This document shows positions 1-5,772 of a DNA stretch of 34,493 nt, piece after piece. The translations under genes and the position numbers were made by a program. The notes beneath the pieces are model-generated. The model was not told the DNA's origin and made no database searches. It saw only the letters and a list, made by a program, of their open reading frames with translations. The first letter of the stretch is position 1, and each line of letters opens with the position of its first letter. This DNA comes from a virus: positions 1-34,493 of IMG/VR virus record IMGVR_UViG_3300032117_000095; one strand, written 5' to 3'.

Positions 1-1
1 G

Positions 2-259
2 GATTTGGTCGCGGTCGATAAATGCCTGTCGAACAGTGTTCGGGTATCGGTCACGCAGAACCAGTGGGATGCACTGGCTGATTTCGTGTTTAACCTTGGA
101 TGCCATGCACTCGGCGGGTCAACCCTGCTGAAACTGCTGAACGATGGAAACGACGAAGCGGCATCCGCAGAATTCCCGAAGTGGGATCACGACAACGGGA
201 AGGTAGTCGAAGGACTGCTTGAGCGCAGGATTGAAGAACAGACGCTGTTTAATACTTAG
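2..259 (+). CDS. Endolysin, GH24 (T4-type) lysozyme, C-terminal part
   Basis: This reading frame is already open at the left edge, so only about the last 85 residues are present and the catalytic Glu is outside the window. What is visible fits the C-terminal half of phage GH24 muramidases: an SVTQNQWDALADFVFN block, a G-STLLKLLN block, and a closing VVEGLLERRIEEQTLF helix. The family cleaves the glycan backbone of peptidoglycan at the end of infection. The product ends 9 bases before a small gene with its own ribosome binding site, and the spanins that would finish lysis lie on the opposite strand at 627-1106. The family is clear; the length and secretion mode are unknown. Confidence 0.85.
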   Translation, partial: DLVAVDKCLSNSVRVSVTQNQWDALADFVFNLGCHALGGSTLLKLLNDGNDEAASAEFPKWDHDNGKVVEGLLERRIEEQTLFNT

Positions 260-268
260 GAGAACACC

Positions 269-478
269 ATGACTGTCATTGAGCAATTGCAAGCCGACCT
301 CGCCGCCGCCAAAGCGGAAGTTAGCAAGATTGAATCCGAAATCGCCGCCCTCCCGTCCAAGTTCCATACCTACCTGTCCGAAGAATGGGCGGAACTGAAA
401 AGTTATTTTTCTTCCAATCCGCCGCCCGCAGCCACTCCTGCGCCTACCGTTGCGCCGGTTGTGCCGCCTGCTGAGTAG
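269..478 (+). CDS. Small coiled-coil protein downstream of lysozyme
   Basis: This is a 69-residue protein preceded by a good AGGAG site seven bases before the ATG. Residues 1-30 form a heptad-like, charged helix (IEQLQADLAAAKAEVSKIES), followed by a Trp/Tyr-containing amphipathic stretch and a Pro/Ala-rich tail. There is no membrane segment, so it is not a holin by sequence. It is probably cotranscribed with the lysozyme and is the last + strand gene before the tRNA-like element on the other strand. I do not recognise a family. Confidence 0.6.
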   Translation: MTVIEQLQADLAAAKAEVSKIESEIAALPSKFHTYLSEEWAELKSYFSSNPPPAATPAPTVAPVVPPAE

Positions 479-479
479 A

Positions 480-562
480 TGGTGTCGGCGGCAGGATTCG
501 AACCTGCAATTTGTGCGTCCAGTCAAACGGCATGGCTATCGCACATTCGCCATGTCGCCGCC
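480..562 (-). tRNA. tRNA or tRNA-like element, anticodon uncertain
   Basis: On the minus strand the 3' half is convincingly tRNA: a 5-bp T stem (GCAGG/CCTGC) around loop TTCGAAT, a 7-nt acceptor strand CGCCGAC, discriminator A and an encoded CCA. The 5' acceptor strand GGCGGCG pairs at six of seven positions, with a G2-A71 mismatch. A D stem TGGC/GCCA can be drawn, but its 12-nt loop lacks the usual GG. The anticodon arm closes only with a bulged C and an 8-nt loop (TTGACTGG), so GAC (Val) is no more than a guess. Length is 83 nt. It could be a degenerate tRNA or a tRNA mimic. A GCCCG/CGGGC hairpin overlaps its 5' end. Confidence 0.55.
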
Positions 563-626
563 CGGTTCATGAAATCGGGCTTTCCGGGGATGTCTTCCAT
601 TTCCACCACGCCGACAATTCATTTTA

Positions 627-1106
627 CTATTTCGGCCAAGATTCTATCAACGATTCTGCGTCGATATTGGCAGCGTCGCCTTCGACAACGATTGCCCTAG
701 CGTCTGATATGAACTGGTCAAGGTCTGCACCGAACTGTCGAAACGCTGCGTCAAACTGCTTCGAGTCGTAACAGACTTTACTACTTCCGGCGGGGGCGGC
801 GGGATTTTCGGTGCTGGCACGGCGACCGGAATAGGTTGACTGGCGCAGCTTGCTAAGAGCAGCGTCGCGAGCATCGTCAGCATCAGCAATTCTTTTCGCA
901 TTGTCCAACTCCTTTTGTTTGTTGTCTGCAATGGCCTGCAATCCGGCAATCTTCGTATCGCTCAGAAACTTCGCGTAGACCGCAATATCTTCCGTGTCCT
1001 TGTTCTTCCAATGCTCGATTTGGAGATATTGAAAGCCCATGAACAGGAGGGCGCCGAGGACGAGCCAGCGGGTTATGCCGCCTGTTAAAAACGCTAAAAA
1101 TGGCAT
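627..1106 (-). CDS. Rz: Inner-membrane spanin (Rz-like)
   Basis: This 159-residue protein has an N-terminal membrane anchor at about residues 11-28 (ITRWLVLGALLFMGF), then a periplasmic charged helix rich in Lys, Glu, Asp and Ala (about 50-95) that fits a coiled coil. That is the standard i-spanin layout. Such proteins link to an outer-membrane lipoprotein and fuse the two membranes after the wall is degraded. An AAAGGA site sits before the ATG. The lipoprotein partner is encoded inside it in another frame (647-901), as in lambda Rz/Rz1, which is the strongest evidence. The gene is on the strand opposite to the lysozyme. Confidence 0.8.
   Translation of the reverse strand: MPFLAFLTGGITRWLVLGALLFMGFQYLQIEHWKNKDTEDIAVYAKFLSDTKIAGLQAIADNKQKELDNAKRIADADDARDAALSKLRQSTYSGRRASTENPAAPAGSSKVCYDSKQFDAAFRQFGADLDQFISDARAIVVEGDAANIDAESLIESWPK
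647..901 (-). CDS. Rz1: Outer-membrane lipoprotein spanin (Rz1-like), nested in Rz
   Basis: This gene lies wholly within the inner-spanin gene in a different frame. The chosen ATG follows an AAAGGAG site by six bases. The 84-residue product starts MRKELLMLTMLATLLLASC, a signal peptide with an LASC lipobox and predicted lipidated Cys19. It continues with a Pro-rich segment (about residues 24-41) typical of Rz1 and a Ser/Thr/Gln-rich tail. It would sit in the inner leaflet of the outer membrane and bind the inner spanin across the periplasm. The nested position, lipobox and proline run together make the call strong. The frame extends upstream, but that start has no ribosome site and would hide the signal peptide. 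Confidence 0.82.
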   Translation of the reverse strand: MRKELLMLTMLATLLLASCASQPIPVAVPAPKIPPPPPEVVKSVTTRSSLTQRFDSSVQTLTSSYQTLGQSLSKATLPISTQNR

Positions 1107-1174
1107 GTCATTCCTTTCAGTTCTTCGCTAGTCAGCAGCATTAGGAAACCGCAGCACCTTTTGATGGTCGGTCA

Positions 1175-1354
1175 TCATTTGGCCCAATGTTTAATTTCAA
1201 GCTGGTAAATATCAGTCCAGCCTAGTTTTAGTTGGATGCGTTCCCACAATGTCAGCCAATGAATTCCGCCGTAACGCAAGCAAAGCAACGGGCCATCAAT
1301 GTGTTTCCAGTTAATGTGCGGTTGCGCACCCTCTTGGTATCCAACCTTCATCAT
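1175..1354 (-). CDS. Hypothetical small protein, 59 aa
   Basis: The gene starts at the first ATG of an ATGATG whose middle bases form the TGA stop of the preceding gene, with GAGGGGGA just upstream, so translational coupling is likely. The product is rich in Trp, His and aromatic residues (NWKHID, IHWLTLWERI, IKHWAK) and has no predicted membrane segment. I do not recognise a family. It ends in another ATGATG overlap leading to a 16-codon frame that I do not call. The spanin genes follow downstream after about 70 bases. Confidence 0.6.
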   Translation of the reverse strand: MMKVGYQEGAQPHINWKHIDGPLLCLRYGGIHWLTLWERIQLKLGWTDIYQLEIKHWAK

Positions 1355-1644
1355 TCCCCCTCAGCCTTCATCGCGCGGATGGCGGCGGCACATTTGTTGG
1401 AAATAAAGAGGATGCCCAAACCGTTTAATTCTTCGTCCGTTATTTTCATTCCTTCGCACACCTTCGCCGCATCCTCCAGCCATTCATTTCTCCGGCTCAG
1501 TCGCTTGTCGGCTAGGGCGGCGAGGATGGCGATAGCGCAGTCGTTAATTATTTCGTCTGTGCAAGCGTAACCAGCAAGCCAGCCGATCTTTTGGCCCGCA
1601 ATCTCCCGCACCACGGCCATCTGCTCATCGGTTAGGGCGGTCAT
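1351..1644 (-). CDS. Conserved-looking phage hypothetical protein, 97 aa
   Basis: This small acidic to neutral protein has a Cys-containing helical middle and a C-terminal pattern (WLEDAAKVCEGM ... NKCAAAIRAMK) that recurs at the end of many phage accessory proteins of unknown role. It overlaps the upstream membrane-protein gene by ATGA and the downstream 59-aa gene by ATGATG, placing it firmly in the operon. Function is unknown. Confidence 0.65.
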   Translation of the reverse strand: MTALTDEQMAVVREIAGQKIGWLAGYACTDEIINDCAIAILAALADKRLSRRNEWLEDAAKVCEGMKITDEELNGLGILFISNKCAAAIRAMKAEGE

Positions 1645-1916
1645 GGTTTCTCACTCCACTGTGTGCAGTGTTTTGAATATGTGGTTACTGGAACGCCGAC
1701 CTTACCGCTGTTGACGTAAACGGTTTCCGCCCTTTCAACGGATGCGCTGCATACCCATTCGTCTTTTTTGAGTGAAAACCTTTCTGCTTTACTGTCCGCG
1801 TAAATCGCGAACGGTGCTGCGGCAATAAAAATAACGAGAAACACAATTGCGCCGCCGACAAGCCACGGCATAATGTGGTCAAAAGTCCAATCCATAAATC
1901 TTTCACCGGTGGTCAC
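1641..1916 (-). CDS. Small single-pass membrane protein, 91 aa
   Basis: The GTG start is chosen because an AAAGGA site lies seven bases upstream. A hydrophobic segment spans about residues 17-39 (MPWLVGGAIVFLVIFIAAAPF), followed by a charged region with two Cys (VCSAS, KHCTQW) and a predicted beta-rich tail. The topology could place the two Cys in the periplasm, where they could form a disulfide. It might be a lysis accessory or superinfection protein because the spanins are downstream, but no family is recognised. Confidence 0.6.
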   Translation of the reverse strand: MTTGERFMDWTFDHIMPWLVGGAIVFLVIFIAAAPFAIYADSKAERFSLKKDEWVCSASVERAETVYVNSGKVGVPVTTYSKHCTQWSEKP

Positions 1917-1920
1917 GGCG

Positions 1921-1992
1921 TTATCCTTTCAGTGCTTCGTCAAATTTCATGGCGGCTTTATAAACGCGCTCCTTCGCGGATTGGGTGGTCAT
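1921..1992 (-). CDS. Tiny ORF, 23 aa, translationally coupled
   Basis: This 23-codon frame (MTTQSAKERVYKAAMKFDEA...) starts with an ATG that overlaps the TGA stop of the Ala-repeat gene as ATGA. It ends five bases before the GTG of the membrane-protein gene. Its last codons carry the AAAGGA site used by that next gene. It may be a real coupled microprotein or just a spacer that delivers ribosomes to the next start. There is no independent ribosome site. Confidence 0.35.
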   Translation of the reverse strand: MTTQSAKERVYKAAMKFDEALKG

Positions 1993-2561
1993 AGAAATTG
2001 CCAAAAGCAGTCGCGGACAAGTTCGTTAAAATCTTGTCTAGCAGCACCCCAAGCAGCGTGCAAAGCAGCGGCCCTAGCAGCGTCCATAGCAGCGTCCATA
2101 GCAGCGGCCTTAGCAGCGGCCCTAGCAGCGTCCATAGCAGCGGCCCAAGCAGCGGCCCTAGCAGCGGCCCTAGAAGCGGCCTTAGCAGCGTCCCAAATTT
2201 TTTCGTCGCCGGTCATCAGGTAATCCAGCACAACATCCGGCGCATCGTCGTATAAATGGATGACCGAAAGGGCTTGCATACGAGCGAAATAACGCAACAT
2301 TTCGGTTGCATCCATTCGCGCCACAATGCGCCGACGAGTGCAGACCAATTTGTCTGATTGCTCGGTCACGATGCCGTCAACATCAACCAAGCAAAGCGTT
2401 GATCCGGGCGCGAACTGAAGCGCGTCAAACGGGTCATAACTGGCGTGTAATCCGGTCTGGCAGATTTGAACCGGTACCTTATGCTCAAGCCACGCACCGT
2501 TGCGCGGAATGTCCCGACCGCCGCGCAGCTTGTCGCCAACAAAATGCCATGCTCGTTTCAT
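1989..2561 (-). CDS. Phage protein with conserved N-terminal domain and Ala-rich repeat tail
   Basis: Residues 1-120 form a compact domain with signatures seen in a widespread phage and bacterial family of unknown role: MKRAWHFVGDKLRGGRDIP, GLHASYDPFDALQFAPGS, CLVDVDGIV and DKLVCTRRRI. Residues about 123-176 are an extreme Ala-rich helical repeat (AARAAA, AAMDAA, AAKAAA) before a short C-terminal helix. The repeat is encoded by imperfect GC-rich units and is a likely site of copy-number change. The gene is linked by ATGA to its neighbours on both sides. It carries no recognisable catalytic motif, so function is unknown. Confidence 0.75.
   Translation of the reverse strand: MKRAWHFVGDKLRGGRDIPRNGAWLEHKVPVQICQTGLHASYDPFDALQFAPGSTLCLVDVDGIVTEQSDKLVCTRRRIVARMDATEMLRYFARMQALSVIHLYDDAPDVVLDYLMTGDEKIWDAAKAASRAAARAAAWAAAMDAARAAAKAAAMDAAMDAARAAALHAAWGAARQDFNELVRDCFWQFL
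2040..2193 (-). repeat. Imperfect AGCAGCG-type tandem repeat encoding poly-Ala helix
   Basis: About 150 bases are made of 12-15 base variants of AGCAGCGGCCNT and AGCAGCGTCCAT on the + strand, which encode Ala-rich hexads in the minus-strand gene. The frame is kept throughout. Tracts of this kind can change length by slippage or recombination. Confidence 0.75.
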
Positions 2562-2872
2562 TTCTCATCCTCCAGCGCGGCGAGGGATTGGCGCAACTGC
2601 TGCACACACCACAAGGCATCCCCTGCCGGCGGATTCTTGTCGCACCACGCAATCACAGCATTACCAGCCTCGACCAGCGCAGCAATCTCCCGCGCTTTGT
2701 TGCAACGATAAAGCGGTTCTTCGCTGTATCCTCTGGATGACCAATAACCGCCGTAATCTTTTGCAGCCCATTGTTCTGGCGAGCATGGAGGATGATTAAA
2801 CGCATTGACCATCACCCCGTTTTGCATCCATGCCGTCGCTACCGGCTCAAGCATCTTTTCTGACCAGTTCAT
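2558..2872 (-). CDS. Hypothetical protein, 104 aa
   Basis: The start has an AGGGGG site five bases upstream. The product is predicted helical and rich in Trp and Cys (PEQWAAKDYGGYW, YRCNKAREIAALV, AWCDKNPPAGDALWC), with no membrane segment. The C-terminal half resembles the helical tail of many phage accessory proteins. It lies nine bases downstream of recT and overlaps the Ala-repeat gene by ATGA. No family is recognised. Confidence 0.6.
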   Translation of the reverse strand: MNWSEKMLEPVATAWMQNGVMVNAFNHPPCSPEQWAAKDYGGYWSSRGYSEEPLYRCNKAREIAALVEAGNAVIAWCDKNPPAGDALWCVQQLRQSLAALEDEK

Positions 2873-2881
2873 ACATGCCCC

Positions 2882-3709
2882 CTAGATAATATCTTCGTGC
2901 CCCGACGTAGCGCCGTCAAACGGATCTGCGGCAGGCGCCGGTTCAACCACTTTTTCCAAGTTCCGCGGCCGGCGCGTTTTACCGGTCGGCGCAGGGTCCG
3001 GTTCCGATACCACCGTTTTTTCTACCACGGGCGCCGGCTGCTCTGGCGGCATGAACATGGGGTCATCAGCCTGCATGACGGATTCCAGATCCGTGCTCAT
3101 CGGCAGACGCTTGGCAAGCCGGCGCAGCACCGTTTTGCGGCGCATCTCGTCAGCGAACGGACCATTCCACGGGCCGGAGTCTTTTGCGCGGCTCACGTTT
3201 CGCACCGCCTGAATCTGCGCCTCTGTCATCACTTCCCGGTAGATGCCGCCGCCCTTGATGTGCGCGATTGCGTAGGCGCCAATGGGCTTGCCGCGTTCGA
3301 CGCCCAGTGCCGGCCATTTGTGCGTGATCCCCTCGTTGTCGCCAAGCTGGAAATCGAACACGTCGTTTTCGTAGACCACCTGCGCGCTCACCGATTCCAG
3401 TTCGCCGGAATTGCGGATTTTCTTGAGGATACCGGCGATCATGGGCATGTATTGCACTGTCGAACCGAACGTGACCAGCGCCGCTTCCCGCCCGTCGCAG
3501 AGCAGTCCATCGGCCGCGGATTTCATCGCCGCCTGGTATAGCGACTGGCGATCGGCTTCGAGCAATTTCGGCGTCGCCTGCACCGCCGTCATCAGCACGC
3601 GCACGAATTTCTCCGGCGGAACGTGGGGGGGGAGGGCGAGTTTGAATTGCGGCTGCATTTTCGTCAGGTTGCCGCGAACTTCGTCGATTACTGCTAGTTG
3701 GGTGGTCAT
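2882..3709 (-). CDS. recT: RecT-family single-strand annealing protein
   Basis: This 275-residue protein matches RecT annealases. It has an N-terminal helical segment with PPEKFVRVLMTAVQATPKLLEADRQSL, the core GLLCDGREAALVTFG...YMPMIAGILKKIRNSGE, a second block YAIAHIKGGGIYREVMT, and the DSGPWNGPFADEMRRKTVLRRLAKRLP block. The C-terminal 50 residues are a Pro/Ala-rich low-complexity tail. The protein coats single-stranded DNA and anneals complementary strands during phage recombination. Its partner exonuclease is encoded two genes upstream (3874-4791), with one small gene between. The ATG follows an AAGGAAACC site and overlaps the stop of the 55-aa gene as ATGA. Confidence 0.93.
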   Translation of the reverse strand: MTTQLAVIDEVRGNLTKMQPQFKLALPPHVPPEKFVRVLMTAVQATPKLLEADRQSLYQAAMKSAADGLLCDGREAALVTFGSTVQYMPMIAGILKKIRNSGELESVSAQVVYENDVFDFQLGDNEGITHKWPALGVERGKPIGAYAIAHIKGGGIYREVMTEAQIQAVRNVSRAKDSGPWNGPFADEMRRKTVLRRLAKRLPMSTDLESVMQADDPMFMPPEQPAPVVEKTVVSEPDPAPTGKTRRPRNLEKVVEPAPAADPFDGATSGHEDII

Positions 3710-3873
3710 TTGGTTTCCTTTTTCACCCGCGGTTTGCGCGGTTTTGCATTGACTGCGGCCATGACTTTTTGGAGGTCAAGAACGTCAACTGTTTGGCGGT
3801 AGCGTTCGATGCGCGTATCTGCCTCGTCATCAATGACAGCCGGTTTAATTTCTGTGACTACTATCTCGAACAT
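3706..3873 (-). CDS. Small protein between exonuclease and RecT genes, 55 aa
   Basis: This gene begins immediately after the exonuclease stop (TAA then ATG), with GGAGAAGTAA before the start, and it overlaps recT by ATGA. The product starts with a beta-strand-like MFEIVVTEIKPAVIDDEADT, continues as a charged helix and ends in a Lys/Arg/Pro-rich tail (AKPRKPRVKKETK) that could bind nucleic acid. Its position inside the recombination cassette suggests a role with the exonuclease or RecT, but I do not recognise it. Confidence 0.7.
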   Translation of the reverse strand: MFEIVVTEIKPAVIDDEADTRIERYRQTVDVLDLQKVMAAVNAKPRKPRVKKETK

Positions 3874-4791
3874 TTACTTCTCCTTTTTCTGAGTAACACG
3901 AAAATTTCGGAAACCTTCCCTGTGAAACGATATGTCCGCCGGCCCAACCAATCCAGCCGAAACAGTAAACCCGTCCGCCAGCACGCGCTCGGCGTCGCCA
4001 ATCATCTGCAGAACCTTAGCGCGCGCAACCTGCTTGTCCTCTTTCGCGAGTTTTTCACGGTCGGCGGCGGCTTTATACTGGGCCAACAGTCCAGCCAATT
4101 CCGTGTTTCCCTGACCGTTAAATACCTTGCCGACTTCAGCATAATTGTGCAATTTCGCGACGAACTCCGCATCTTCGGGAAATACGGGCGGCGGTTCAAT
4201 TCCCTGTTCAATCTGCTGCCAGAACTGCCGTATCGCTATCTCAATCGACGAACCGACATCCTGCAGCCGGTCCCGTATCAGCACCCGTGCATCGTTGCCG
4301 CCGATCAGCACGCCGATTGCGCCCCAGTCGTATTCCGCCAAGTGTAACTGATGCTGCAACTGGACCTCGATGTGCGGCGGCGCTTCCATGCCTTCCTCGT
4401 CGTCAATCCATTTGTCGCGGAATACCAGAAAATCGACGTTCTTGATTTCAAGGATTCCTTTACCGCGCACGGGGCATACGACTTCGTAATCGAACGATGC
4501 GCCCATTCTGGCATCAACCAGACGGATGTATTCGGTCATCGCTCGGCACGTCCAGCCTTGATCCTGGCTGATGCCCTGCGCGATGGCGTCCTGCACCCTG
4601 CGCCCCCATGCCATGCGCGGATTGTCCGGTATCGTGGTCACGGCGCCCTGTTTTTTCCGGTGCCACAACTCGAATTTGGTCGCATACGGCGATTGGCCGA
4701 ACAGGGCGGACGATTCTGTGCTCGTAACGTCCTGTGCGCGTAGGGCGTGCCAAACTTGTTCGGATTCGGGGTGGATTATCAGTTTACCCAC
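3874..4791 (-). CDS. YqaJ-type (lambda exonuclease superfamily) recombination exonuclease
   Basis: This 305-residue protein carries the YqaJ viral recombinase signature. Residues about 18-43 read RAQDVTSTESSALFGQSPYATKFELW; WGRRVQDAIA follows at 62-71. The PD-(D/E)xK core shows GASFDYEV with Asp101, LEIKN with Glu115 and Lys117, and the IEVQLQHQLHL helix with Gln144. It should degrade double-stranded ends to give single strands for RecT, as lambda Exo does for Beta. The GTG start is chosen for the GGAGG site upstream. The C-terminal 100 residues are helical and may contact partners. Confidence 0.88.
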   Translation of the reverse strand: MGKLIIHPESEQVWHALRAQDVTSTESSALFGQSPYATKFELWHRKKQGAVTTIPDNPRMAWGRRVQDAIAQGISQDQGWTCRAMTEYIRLVDARMGASFDYEVVCPVRGKGILEIKNVDFLVFRDKWIDDEEGMEAPPHIEVQLQHQLHLAEYDWGAIGVLIGGNDARVLIRDRLQDVGSSIEIAIRQFWQQIEQGIEPPPVFPEDAEFVAKLHNYAEVGKVFNGQGNTELAGLLAQYKAAADREKLAKEDKQVARAKVLQMIGDAERVLADGFTVSAGLVGPADISFHREGFRNFRVTQKKEK

Positions 4792-4894
4792 GCCGCGTCC
4801 TCCGTTCAGTCACGATAAACGCCGCAGCCAGCGCCGCGAATATCATCCACGGTTTGAAACGGCGGCGGGTGGGGATGAATGAAAAGCGGTTCAT
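4784..4894 (-). CDS. Tiny membrane protein, 36 aa
   Basis: The ATG overlaps the stop of the upstream gene as ATGA, and the 3' end overlaps the start of the exonuclease gene by eight bases. It has a basic N-terminus (FIPTRRRFKP), one hydrophobic segment at about residues 15-29 (WMIFAALAAAFIV) and a basic tail. The positive-inside rule is ambiguous because both ends are basic. No function is recognised. Confidence 0.5.
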   Translation of the reverse strand: MNRFSFIPTRRRFKPWMIFAALAAAFIVTERRTRRG

Positions 4895-5139
4895 TTTGCA
4901 AGTTCCGCGAGCAGCGCGTCGGCGTAATTCACGGCGCATTTCACATCGGTTTCCACGTCAGCGGCCTTGAACTCAATCAGGCCGGCCAGAACATGCGTCG
5001 CAATATACGCCCGCAACGACATCCCCTCATGCACAAACTTCGTTCCGGCCGCGACTTCCATTCCGCCGAAACTGATGGGTTCCTTCGTCGGATTGTCAAA
5101 CTCGCACGGAAACGCCGGACCGCCTTCGTTGCTTTTCAT
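4891..5139 (-). CDS. Phage hypothetical protein with GGPAFP / GMSLR motifs, 82 aa
   Basis: The start is set at the ATG after GGAGATAGGA, because the longer upstream reading has no ribosome site. The product has NEGGPAFP at the N-terminus, HEGMSLRAYIATHVLAGL in the middle and a C-terminal AVNYADALLAEL helix. I recognise this pattern from many small proteins in phages and prophages, always of unknown function. It is joined by ATGA to the tiny membrane protein downstream. Confidence 0.75.
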   Translation of the reverse strand: MKSNEGGPAFPCEFDNPTKEPISFGGMEVAAGTKFVHEGMSLRAYIATHVLAGLIEFKAADVETDVKCAVNYADALLAELAK

Positions 5140-5141
5140 TC

Positions 5142-5315
5142 CTATCTCCTGTTGATTTGACGAACTTTGATAATTTTTTCCGCCGCTTCTTCCTGCAACC
5201 GTTTTTCCGCCTCCGCCTGTTCCTTCCTGATGGCAGCAAACCGTTTGGCGAGATATCCGGGCTTCTTGGTTTCCTCGGCGTTGTGATACTTGAATTTCGG
5301 GTCGCGCCAACTCAT
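5142..5315 (-). CDS. Small basic helical protein, 57 aa
   Basis: This frame starts with an ATG overlapping the stop of the preceding gene as ATGA and ends two bases before the ATG of the next gene. The product (MSWRDPKFKYHNA..., then a long charged helix YLAKRFAAIRKEQAEAEKRL) resembles small phage proteins with a KY-x-A start and a basic helix, of unknown role. It has no cysteines and no membrane segment. Confidence 0.65.
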   Translation of the reverse strand: MSWRDPKFKYHNAEETKKPGYLAKRFAAIRKEQAEAEKRLQEEAAEKIIKVRQINRR

Positions 5316-5572
5316 AACACCTCCGCAGATTTCAGCTTGCCGGTTTCGCCGTCGAAGGTGAGGCGCAGGTTGTCACAAACTTGGTCAAATCTACTGTTAA
5401 AAAGTGCTACGCCGTTAATTTCAACGACCCCATACATCACCACATCCGGCTTCGGTTCGGGTTTATTTTTCAGCGCATCGGAAAACACATGGGTTTCGAT
5501 CATAGAAATGCGCGCTTGCATGTCGGCAAGCATTTTTTGGTAATACCACTTCGATGCGGCGTCTTGGCTCAT
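5312..5572 (-). CDS. Hypothetical protein, 86 aa
   Basis: An earlier in-frame ATG exists, but a GGAGGG site is placed correctly only for the internal ATG chosen here (MSQDAASKWYYQ). The N-terminal half is a helix (YYQKMLADMQARISMIETHV) and the C-terminal half looks beta-rich (VVMYGVVEINGVALFNSRFD). Overlaps by ATGA bind it to both neighbours. No family is recognised. Confidence 0.6.
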   Translation of the reverse strand: MSQDAASKWYYQKMLADMQARISMIETHVFSDALKNKPEPKPDVVMYGVVEINGVALFNSRFDQVCDNLRLTFDGETGKLKSAEVL

Positions 5573-5772
5573 TTCGTTTCCCTCCATCTCTCTCGATAAT
5601 CCGTTTCCCGATCGTCTGTTTGATCGTCGTCCATTACGTGCCGCGATTCGTCGTCTTGGCGGCGGTATTCTTCGGGCGTTTCGTGGTCGTCAGCGGGCGT
5701 CGGCTCGCTCGAACTCTCGGATGTAGTCGATGCAGGCTTCACTCCATCCGTCGATGTGCGTCCATTGCCCAT
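5569..5772 (-). CDS. Small charged hydrophilic protein overlapping the Ro60 gene end
   Basis: The frame overlaps the 3' end of the TROVE gene by 83 bases. Its stop overlaps the next gene as ATGA. The ATG at 5772 has a GGAG site seven bases upstream and would give 67 residues. The C-terminal part is dominated by Asp, Glu and Arg (PEEYRRQDDESRHVMDDD) and looks disordered. The overlapping N-terminal part may not be translated, and a later start is possible. Function is unknown. Confidence 0.45.
   Translation of the reverse strand: MGNGRTSTDGVKPASTTSESSSEPTPADDHETPEEYRRQDDESRHVMDDDQTDDRETDYRERWRETK

Noticed and set aside
480-562. Prophage attachment site at the 3' end of a host tRNA
   Set aside because: No integrase gene is in the window, and phage genes continue on both sides of the tRNA, so an att junction here is not supported.
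1107-1174. 16-codon frame after the 59-aa gene
   Set aside because: It has an ATGATG overlap but is too short to support, and may be only a spacer before the spanin ribosome site.
5142-5310. Longer version of the 82-aa gene starting upstream at 5310
   Set aside because: The upstream part is a different frame of the 57-aa gene at 5142-5315, while the internal ATG has a good ribosome site.
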